From assembly GCA_009777735.1 (NCBI GenBank), contig WRLF01000018.1, positions 1 to 59,862 of the forward strand: a DNA stretch of 59,862 nucleotides, in the 5' to 3' direction. The number at the start of each line of letters is the position of its first letter. Position 1 is the first letter of the stretch. The notes below the pieces were generated by a model. It was not told the DNA's origin. It saw nothing but the letters and a program-made list of their open reading frames with translations, and did not search any database. Shown here in pieces: positions 54,450 through 59,862 of the stretch. The position numbers and the translations under genes are program-made. This DNA is from Treponema sp. GTDB lineage: Bacteria; Spirochaetota; Spirochaetia; Treponematales; Breznakiellaceae.

Positions 54450-56813
54450 ATGAAACATAAAATTGTATCAATACTTTTTCCGGCAGCGGTTTTGTTGTTA
54501 AACCTTGCCTGCCAAAGCTATCAGTTGGGCGGAACCATGGAACCAAGGGAACACGCCAATGCTTTTGGCGGGTTTTTTGCCGCAGAATCGAATAAATATG
54601 TAGAAAATTCTCTTTTCTACATACACGATATGTACCCTGGTACAACAGTGATGAGCGGGGCAGGTATCGGCTATGATTTTAGCGTAAAAATTCCTATTGA
54701 TTTTGCAAAAGACCGTTTGAGCCTCTTCCCCATGGCAAGTATTGAAGGCCGTTATATCCAAAACAATGAGGACGATTTAGATTTTTCTGATTCCTTCGGC
54801 TTGGGCGTTAAATTCGGAGGGGGTCTCGATATTAACTTTTCCCGTTTTTTTTACCTCAGGGGAAAAGTACAGTACCAGCCGGGAATAACCTCCTGGATGG
54901 ACAGTTACCCGGGCTTTCGTTACGGCTTGGCTTTGGGGTACCGGACAGCCAGCGACCCAATCCGCAGCAGCATTACACGCACAAGGAATACACAGCAACG
55001 TGACAGGCTTGCCAGGCAGGCGGCGCAGGAACGAGAACTGGCCGCGCAAGAACAGGCACGGCTTGCCAGGCAGGCGGAACTGGACAGGGAGACGGCTTTT
55101 CAACAGGCAATTGCCGCTGAGCCGAACAACCCGCAGTTGTATTACGAAAGAGGTCATTATTTTTTTACTAATGAAAGAATCATCCCCGCCTCTGCTCTGT
55201 GGGAACGGACCCTGGAACTTGATTCGAATTACCGGGTAAGCAGCAGTTTACGGTGGACTTCGAACATTGCTTCCGGGTTTGGGGTGCAAACAAGCGGGAA
55301 TATAGACTTCAGCAATTTTTCGTTGAATTTGCATCTTGCTATATTACACCGGGATTCAGCTACCGGAACAGGCAATGACCCTGAAAAAGTGGTACCCGAG
55401 GCGGACAAGCGGGCGACTCTGGAAAAAGCCCTGGCCGCGTTCCGCAGAGGGTATGAAATAGATATAACCGGAGGCAGGAACACGAACAGAAATTTGCAGA
55501 CGGTGTATCTTGGGTATATAGCCCATACTTTAGACCTGCTTGGCAGGACGCAGGAAGCTTCAGCAGCTTTTGTTGAGCTTTCCCGAGTTGCAAATGTCAC
55601 CCCGAATATTCGTTTCCGGGCTACGACTGCCGCCCCCAATATAGAAAGTTATTATGTGAGCGCCAGCGGCAATAACAACAATGATGGATTGTCCGAAAGC
55701 AGGCCATTGCGTTCCCTTGCGCTGGCTTACGAAAGGGCCGCAGCGGGGAACATTAAAAGAATCATGGTTATCGGGAGGCTGAACCAACAGAGCGAAGGCG
55801 AGGGAGATGATAATTATGTTTTTAGACTTTCCAATCCCGATGGTGTAACAGACAGAAGGGAGATTTTAATTACCGGAAAATGGGGCGCCGAGCGAGCAGT
55901 GCTTTCCGGTGCAGGTTCAAGAAAGGGTGTTGTGGATGTTTTCAGTACACCAACACGGTTTGAATATATTGAGATTTCCGGCGGTGAGCTGAATGCTGAA
56001 AATGAAGGCGGTGTAGGGATTAACTTATTTCAAACAGGAATAATAGGTACCGGTACGATAGTCAGAGCCAATAAAGGAGCAGGTGTAAGAAATGCAAGGG
56101 GATCCGGTATCCTTGCCGGCGGAGAAATACGGGACAATGAAGGCCACGGCGTTTTTCTTAGTTTTGGTACCTTTACCATGCAGAGCGGTACAATTAACAA
56201 CAACAGAAGTGTCCAGGGTGGCGGCGGTGTATTTATTTTGACCGGTACCTTTATCATGCAGAGCGGTACAATCAGCAACAACAGAAGTGTCCAGGATGGC
56301 GGCGGTGTACTTATTCGATTGGGCACTTTTTCTATGTCAGGCGGTACAATTAGCAGCAATACTGCGAGGAGAGGTGGTGGTATATATTGTTCTTTTAACA
56401 GCACCTTCTCTATGTCCAATGGGACCATCAGCGGCAATACTGCGACGGAGGATGGCGGCGGTGTATATGTATTTTCAAGCATTGGAGAAAATACTACTAG
56501 TTTTACCATGACAGGCGGGAATATTAGAAATAACACAGCGCAGAGTTACGGTGGCGGCGTTTATATTTCTGGTGTAAGAGAGGACTTAGTTGGAACCTTA
56601 AACGGAGGAGTTTTCAGGCAGAGCGGCGGCACCATCAGCGGGAATAGGGCAAGGCTAGGCGGCGGCGTATTTGTTATGCGCCACAACGGCAGGTATGACC
56701 GTACCGGCGGTACAGTCACAGGTAATACTACAACACACATCTCCAGCGAAGCAATGCCGTTATCCAATGATAATGTGATGAGAATACAAGGCGCTCTTGG
56801 CTCCGGCTGGTAG
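54450..56813 (+). CDS. Lipoprotein with TPR segment and beta-helix repeats (Pmp/autotransporter-like)
   Basis: ATG 54450 with GGAGG gives 787 residues and a lipid signal (NLAC). Residues about 35-170 are beta-rich like an outer-membrane barrel segment (GLGVKFGGGLDINFSRFFYLRGKV in parts). A Gln/Ala/Arg coiled region (about 180-210) and TPR-like helices follow to about 400. From about 410 a right-handed beta-helix begins; residues about 570-760 hold repeats of the form GTFxMQSGTIxNN...GGGV. It resembles polymorphic surface proteins. Likely an exposed adhesin or antigen (inference). Confidence 0.78.
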   Translation: MKHKIVSILFPAAVLLLNLACQSYQLGGTMEPREHANAFGGFFAAESNKYVENSLFYIHDMYPGTTVMSGAGIGYDFSVKIPIDFAKDRLSLFPMASIEGRYIQNNEDDLDFSDSFGLGVKFGGGLDINFSRFFYLRGKVQYQPGITSWMDSYPGFRYGLALGYRTASDPIRSSITRTRNTQQRDRLARQAAQERELAAQEQARLARQAELDRETAFQQAIAAEPNNPQLYYERGHYFFTNERIIPASALWERTLELDSNYRVSSSLRWTSNIASGFGVQTSGNIDFSNFSLNLHLAILHRDSATGTGNDPEKVVPEADKRATLEKALAAFRRGYEIDITGGRNTNRNLQTVYLGYIAHTLDLLGRTQEASAAFVELSRVANVTPNIRFRATTAAPNIESYYVSASGNNNNDGLSESRPLRSLALAYERAAAGNIKRIMVIGRLNQQSEGEGDDNYVFRLSNPDGVTDRREILITGKWGAERAVLSGAGSRKGVVDVFSTPTRFEYIEISGGELNAENEGGVGINLFQTGIIGTGTIVRANKGAGVRNARGSGILAGGEIRDNEGHGVFLSFGTFTMQSGTINNNRSVQGGGGVFILTGTFIMQSGTISNNRSVQDGGGVLIRLGTFSMSGGTISSNTARRGGGIYCSFNSTFSMSNGTISGNTATEDGGGVYVFSSIGENTTSFTMTGGNIRNNTAQSYGGGVYISGVREDLVGTLNGGVFRQSGGTISGNRARLGGGVFVMRHNGRYDRTGGTVTGNTTTHISSEAMPLSNDNVMRIQGALGSGW
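56166..56321 (+). repeat. Tandem 78-bp repeat inside the beta-helix gene
   Basis: Two adjacent copies (56166-56243 and 56244-56321), each opening GGTACCTTTA, nearly identical, encode 26-residue units. More divergent copies follow to about 56560. The high identity of the two suggests recent duplication and possible length variation. Confidence 0.85.
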
Positions 56814-56928
56814 CCGGGAACGCAAAAGCGCTGGTAGCGCAAGTTAGTAAGGTCACGCTTGGGTGTCAGTCACCAAATTTCCCTAGTGTCGTTAGGCGCA
56901 ATCGACACCAGATGTTGGGGTAGCGTCT

Positions 56929-57249
56929 CTATCCCGAATGCAGCATCGCTTGCCGTAAAATTGAGTTGGCTCTAGTCTGATAACCGGATCCGGACTGTTT
57001 TAACCATTCCAAAACATCAGCGTCAATGCGAATTTGTACTGTTTTTTTTATAGGTTTGTAAAGCCGTGCATCCGGGTATTTGGGTTTGAATTCCTGTAGT
57101 TGTTCCGGGGTTTGAACTGGACAATCAGTGAAATCTTTTGTTTTGAAATTTTGTAATTCCGCTATGCGTTCATCACTCATAACCGGAACCTCCACCGAGC
57201 CCATAGGGCGAAGGTTCCCCTCTGGATGTTTGCTTTCGATAGTTTTCAT
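56929..57249 (-). CDS. brnA: BrnA-family antitoxin
   Basis: The 106-residue protein ends with KKTVQIRIDADVLEWLKQSGSGYQTRANSILRQAM, a BrnA-type ribbon-helix-helix domain (two pieces). The start is uncertain: ATG 57249 has AGGAG and overlaps brnT by 77 bases; ATG 57180 (MSDERIAEL) has GGAGG, overlaps by 8 bases and gives 83 residues, closer to usual BrnA length. It should neutralise BrnT and repress the operon. Confidence 0.85.
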   Translation of the reverse strand: MKTIESKHPEGNLRPMGSVEVPVMSDERIAELQNFKTKDFTDCPVQTPEQLQEFKPKYPDARLYKPIKKTVQIRIDADVLEWLKQSGSGYQTRANSILRQAMLHSG

Positions 57250-57538
57250 TATAAAGCTCCTTTTCAGGCTGTTCTGCTAACCGTGCAGATAATATCCTTG
57301 TTCGGTTATTCCGCTCGGTATAAGAAATAAAAAAGTAGATACGCAGATCAAAAGACGCTATGCCTTTCCAGCGTACCTCATCCAAGGTAGAGTTATCACG
57401 GTCATAAGCTTCAAGGAAGAAGGGATCATCAAAAACAGCCAGGATTTCTTCAAAGTAAAAACCGTGGTTTTCTTTGTTTAGGATGTTCTTGGCCTCATCC
57501 CATTCAAAACAACCATCAATGCTTATAACTGTACCCAT
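57173..57538 (-). CDS. brnT: BrnT-family ribonuclease toxin
   Basis: The 121-residue protein has FEWDEAKNILNKENHGFYFEEILAVFDDPFFLE (two pieces) and TRILSARLAEQPEKELY, the BrnT pattern. BrnT toxins cut RNA with a RelE-like fold and are held by BrnA. It is about 25 residues longer than usual because the frame continues into brnA with a Gly-rich tail. No ribosome site; a -10 TACTAT lies 5 nt before the ATG behind a perfect -35. Confidence 0.87.
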   Translation of the reverse strand: MGTVISIDGCFEWDEAKNILNKENHGFYFEEILAVFDDPFFLEAYDRDNSTLDEVRWKGIASFDLRIYFFISYTERNNRTRILSARLAEQPEKELYNENYRKQTSRGEPSPYGLGGGSGYE

Positions 57539-57543
57539 ACATA

Positions 57544-57572
57544 ATAGTATATACAGTTTTGTGAATTGTCAA
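57544..57572 (-). promoter_or_regulatory. brnTA promoter with palindrome over the -10
   Basis: On the minus strand TTGACA (57572-57567), 17 bp, TACTAT (57549-57544). The palindrome GTATATAC overlaps the -10 and may be the BrnA operator. The transcript start falls at the brnT ATG, giving a leaderless mRNA. Confidence 0.65.
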
Positions 57573-57638
57573 TAGCTTTTTCAATCATAAAAAGACCGCA
57601 CGAGGTGGTGTCAGGTACTCTCCTATTACTTGCGCTCG

Positions 57639-58181
57639 TTAATTTTCATTTGTAATTTGGTTCAATTGCAGTTCCATTTTTGAGAAGGCAAACAATTTTT
57701 TTCCTAAATCTTTAATTGAAGCACCTATGTGATATACCGTATTGTCAATAATCAAAAAACGGTCATGAAAACTACTTGATGTACTTATAATAATAGGGTC
57801 ATATTGTGCATTATGTTTTTTTAAATCTAGCTGTAATTGAGCGGAGATTCTTTTTGTATATATTTGAGCGCTGACTTTTGATTTTCGTTTTGACAATAAG
57901 ACTAAAACACTTTCATCAATATAATTGTCTAAATTATAATACTTTGTTTTATAAATTTGTTTGTTATCCTTGCCCATATGTTCCAAAATGGAACATGTGC
58001 TATATTCTTCTAATTCTTCTGTTTTATAGATATTATTCAAATGTTTAGTAATGGCAGGGCGTTTTGTTCCAAATAATTCTGCAATTTGTGCTTGTGTCAG
58101 CCAAATATTTTCATTTTCCAGTCTAACTTCAACTGCAAGAGAATTGTAAGGTTGATATAATACTATTTCACTTTTATCCAT
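57639..58181 (-). CDS. RhuM-like N-terminus joined to a PLD-like C-terminus
   Basis: The 180-residue protein starts like RhuM-family proteins (IVLYQPYNSLAVEVRLENENIWLTQAQIAELFGTKR in pieces, a helix-turn-helix). From about residue 103 it changes to LLSKRKSKVSAQIYTKRIS...HDRFLIIDNTVYHIGASIKDLGKK, the tail of another phage/defence-associated protein family with a phospholipase-D-like HDRFLIID motif. The central part of the second family is missing. It may be a deletion fusion or a natural small regulator. CATAAT lies 6 nt before the start. Confidence 0.7.
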   Translation of the reverse strand: MDKSEIVLYQPYNSLAVEVRLENENIWLTQAQIAELFGTKRPAITKHLNNIYKTEELEEYSTCSILEHMGKDNKQIYKTKYYNLDNYIDESVLVLLSKRKSKVSAQIYTKRISAQLQLDLKKHNAQYDPIIISTSSSFHDRFLIIDNTVYHIGASIKDLGKKLFAFSKMELQLNQITNEN

Positions 58182-58310
58182 AATTAGATTATGTTAACTG
58201 GTTTTACATGTTTATTCAAGCGGAATACAAGTAGAACTGCCAACAGTCAATGGTCAATAGCGTTGCCCACAGACCATCGGCTAGCATCACCCGCCATGTA
58301 CCCCACAAGG

Positions 58311-58346
58311 GTTGTTTTGTCTAAACACTCGCACTGTTTAGACAAA
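58311..58346. repeat. Direct repeat copy 1, containing a 12-bp inverted repeat
   Basis: GTTGTTTTGTCTAAACACTC... from 58311; arms TTTGTCTAAACA (58316-58327) and TGTTTAGACAAA (58335-58346) are exact reverse complements with a 7-base loop. A second copy with two changes in 32 bases lies at 58893-58924, so the pair brackets hicBA. Confidence 0.85.
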
Positions 58347-58389
58347 CGGGGTGGTGTTAATAGGTTTGGGGGGTGGCTCTTTGAGGAAA

Positions 58390-58611
58390 CTATAAATCAT
58401 CATGCCTTAACCCGGTATGTTTAGCCACTTTTGCTACCATCTTGGAACCTACTTCCTCACTGTCATGAAAAGCAAAAACATAATCTGGATAGCCTATTCT
58501 TTCTAATGTTTTGTGTGAACTGGATTGTCTTTTTATAGACCACCCAATTCTCAACAATGCCGCCAAGAGGCGTTTTGCATTAATTGACGGCCATCGCATA
58601 GCGGTCCGCAA
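58390..58611 (-). CDS. hicA: HicA-family mRNA interferase toxin
   Basis: Up to 73 residues (an ATG at 58599 is also possible). SINAKRLLAALLRIGWSIKRQSSSHKTL has the double-stranded-RNA-binding-like fold and the catalytic histidine in SSSH. The C-terminus (VAKVAKHTGLRHDDL) is typical. HicA cuts mRNA. It overlaps hicB by about 32 bases (20 for the later start). Antitoxin first, toxin second is the less common gene order. Confidence 0.85.
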   Translation of the reverse strand: MRTAMRWPSINAKRLLAALLRIGWSIKRQSSSHKTLERIGYPDYVFAFHDSEEVGSKMVAKVAKHTGLRHDDL

Positions 58612-58804
58612 ATACTATTGAGTTAATACCGGGAACTGAAACTTCATTTTCCATACGATCTGCCAAAACACGCAAAGCTAAAGCCCTTGCTCGTGCCCCT
58701 GCTTGGAATGGAGTTGCGCCGTATGCAAGTACGCCGGGAATTTCTGATATTTCTGCTATCCATCTTCCATCATCTTCTTGATCAAATTCCACATCAAAAT
58801 TCAT
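58580..58804 (-). CDS. hicB: HicB-family antitoxin
   Basis: The 74-residue protein has FDVEFDQEDDGRWIAEISEIPGVLAYGATPFQAGARA in pieces, the partial RNase-H fold of HicB. No DNA-binding domain is obvious at the C-terminus, so repression may need the HicA complex. It has AAGGAGAG before the ATG and a near-perfect promoter upstream. Confidence 0.87.
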   Translation of the reverse strand: MNFDVEFDQEDDGRWIAEISEIPGVLAYGATPFQAGARARALALRVLADRMENEVSVPGINSIVFADRYAMAVN

Positions 58805-58829
58805 AAACTCTCCTTACCGTGTTAAGTCT

Positions 58830-58857
58830 ATTATAATACAAAATGCATTTTTGTCAA
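58830..58857 (-). promoter_or_regulatory. hicBA promoter with palindromic operator
   Basis: On the minus strand TTGACA (58857-58852), 16 bp, TATAAT (58835-58830), both perfect. The spacer contains AAAATGCATTTT (58840-58851), a 12-bp perfect palindrome placed to block polymerase; it is a likely HicB/HicAB operator. Confidence 0.75.
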
Positions 58858-58892
58858 TGCGTAATACTAGACCGCCAAGGTGCCAGACAAAG

Positions 58893-58924
58893 GTTGTTTT
58901 GTCTAAACGCTCGCACTGTTTGGA
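58893..58924. repeat. Direct repeat copy 2 flanking hicBA
   Basis: GTTGTTTTGTCTAAACGCTC..., 30 of 32 bases equal to 58311-58342. The two changes break the inverted repeat present in copy 1. Copies are 582 bp apart with hicBA and its promoter between them. Confidence 0.85.
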
Positions 58925-59022
58925 AATGGCGGGGGATCACGACTGACACAGATTTACACTGATTGAACGCAGATTAACGCTGATCTGGAGAGTTAATATA
59001 TCTATCCTATACAAGCTACATT

Positions 59023-59862
59023 TTATTTGCCTTGTTGTTGTTCTCTTTCTTTTTCAATATCGGCATAAAATTCACATATGAACTCTAAGGTTCGCGTATC
59101 CCATTTTGCATACATTGGTGCAGAACCACCAATTATCGCCCCAAGATTTTGGGCGTCCGCATCGTTGATCAACGCAAAAAACCGTTCCCAGCCCGTCATT
59201 TGGTTAAGCAGCGTTTTAATCAGCCCAGGATTTATGCCTAAATCTCTGGAAAGGTCGGGTATGAACTCTTTTTTCATGTAATTTTCAAAGCCTGCCTCAT
59301 TTGCACCCACCACACCCATCCCAAGCAATTCGTTGTAAATTCCCTTCAATTCATTTGTGGCGCTGGCACCTGCATCCCCGTACGTACGCCACTCTGCGTA
59401 TTCACGCGTGCGGTGTGCGTCGATCACCAACATAAACTTTTCCTGTTGGTCTTCAGGCAGTAAATCTCTCATGGTTATAATGTACTCGCTTATCGCGTAA
59501 AAGCCCGCATTACCATACCAACCAGCCAAATTGGTGCCAACAGGTTCTTCGTAAGACATACTGCCCAAAATGGCGTCCTTATGCGAATGCAAATGTGGAG
59601 GAACGGCATGTTGTCCATTAAACAATTCCGTGGCATCGGCGAAATTGTTTTTTAACGCGTTCCTGCCCACCTCCAATCGAAGAGAGACAAGGCTTTGGGT
59701 GGTTGCAGACGCCCGTACATCAGGCACCGCCACAGGTTCAAGATATTCAAACCCATTTTTATCAAAACCAAAAATATCATAACCGTCTTCATTATACCAC
59801 ATGTCGCCGTTTTCTTTCTTCCCGTCACCGTCGTATTCGGCACCATTCGGCCCCATATAGGT
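59023..59862 (-). CDS. Unidentified protein, C-terminal part (partial)
   Basis: The frame is open to the end of the window, so the N-terminus is missing (an ATG at 59856 is probably internal). The first visible part has Asp/Gly/Tyr repeats (NEDGYDIFGFDKNGF), a pattern of repeated DG-Y-D-x-x-G-F units seen in surface or toxin-like proteins. The remaining 240 residues include HLHSHKDAILGSM, LVIDAHRTREYAEW and a Lys/Glu/Gln-rich end. I recognise no family. Its position beside toxin-antitoxin genes would fit an effector or surface protein, but that is a guess. Confidence 0.55.
   Translation of the reverse strand, partial: TYMGPNGAEYDGDGKKENGDMWYNEDGYDIFGFDKNGFEYLEPVAVPDVRASATTQSLVSLRLEVGRNALKNNFADATELFNGQHAVPPHLHSHKDAILGSMSYEEPVGTNLAGWYGNAGFYAISEYIITMRDLLPEDQQEKFMLVIDAHRTREYAEWRTYGDAGASATNELKGIYNELLGMGVVGANEAGFENYMKKEFIPDLSRDLGINPGLIKTLLNQMTGWERFFALINDADAQNLGAIIGGSAPMYAKWDTRTLEFICEFYADIEKEREQQQGK

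Noticed and set aside
55001..55090. Repeats coding for LARQA-like units in the beta-helix lipoprotein
   Set aside because: This is a short Arg/Gln/Ala coiled region with imperfect repeats; there is no sign of a CRISPR array or mobile element.
56828..56840. Small hairpin GCGCT-GGT-AGCGC after the lipoprotein gene
   Set aside because: The stem is only 5 bp and no T-run follows, so it was not called a terminator.

Overview
The window looks like about 60 kb of chromosome from a gut-associated spirochaete close to Treponema. This is an inference. It rests on the housekeeping block obg / nadD-yqeK / LCP / rsfS / ispE / spoVG / tilS / ftsH, the many lipoproteins, a [FeFe]-hydrogenase maturase (HydE), a secreted GH10 xylanase and rhamnose catabolism. 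Nearly all of the sequence is coding. No gap exceeds 300 bases, and I found no rRNA, tRNA, CRISPR array, complete insertion sequence or convincing intrinsic terminator.

Layout. 1-0.8 kb: end of a two-subunit CoA-transferase. 0.8-2.3 kb: a SigI-type sigma factor, its RsgI-type membrane anti-sigma factor and a small secreted His/Gly-rich protein with a SigI-like promoter. 2.4-6.2 kb: mnmA, hydE, cysK and a flavodoxin lipoprotein. 6.3-12.7 kb (minus strand): STAS protein, fused binding-protein/permease, ABC ATPase with an RsbW-like tail, amidohydrolase and a Cache-HAMP-SpoIIE phosphatase. This reads as an amino-acid transporter joined to a partner-switching module. 12.9-16.6 kb: dppBCDF without a binding protein. 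16.6-18.8 kb: CadA/ZntA-like P-type ATPase with a CadC/SmtB-like repressor and operator. 18.9-21.5 kb: GH10 lipoprotein. 21.6-30.6 kb: housekeeping block, with a hyperacidic protein and a 106-bp palindromic element inside it.

30.7-36.2 kb: envelope genes (TPR protein, trypsin-like protease, CsgG/DUF4810/DUF799 lipoprotein triad). 36.2-40.0 kb: Hpt protein, RpfG-like response regulator and a conventional polar amino-acid ABC transporter. 40-44.9 kb (minus): proA-glpK and uvrC. 44.9-50.6 kb: LamG/FnIII secreted protein and rhamnose genes (rhaM, aldolase, rhaA, SDR). 50.6-54.2 kb (minus): PHP protein behind a DUF3791-DUF3990-DUF3791 triad, then a Gfo/Idh/MocA oxidoreductase. 54.4-59.9 kb: repeat-rich beta-helix lipoprotein followed by a toxin-antitoxin island (BrnTA, a RhuM-like chimera, HicBA between direct repeats) and an unidentified partial gene.

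Three signals stand out. (1) The partner-switch-coupled transporter at 6.3-12.7 kb. Its binding domain is circularly permuted and fused to the permease, its ATPase carries an anti-sigma-kinase-like domain, and its phosphatase appears to start at ATT. (2) The sigI-rsgI-secreted protein module, where sensor tail and target share His/Gly-rich ends and the target has an ACCCCC...CGTA promoter. (3) A recurring arrangement in which genes without a Shine-Dalgarno sequence have a -10-like hexamer about 6 nt before the start codon, suggesting widespread leaderless mRNAs. All family calls come from reading motifs and were not checked against any database.
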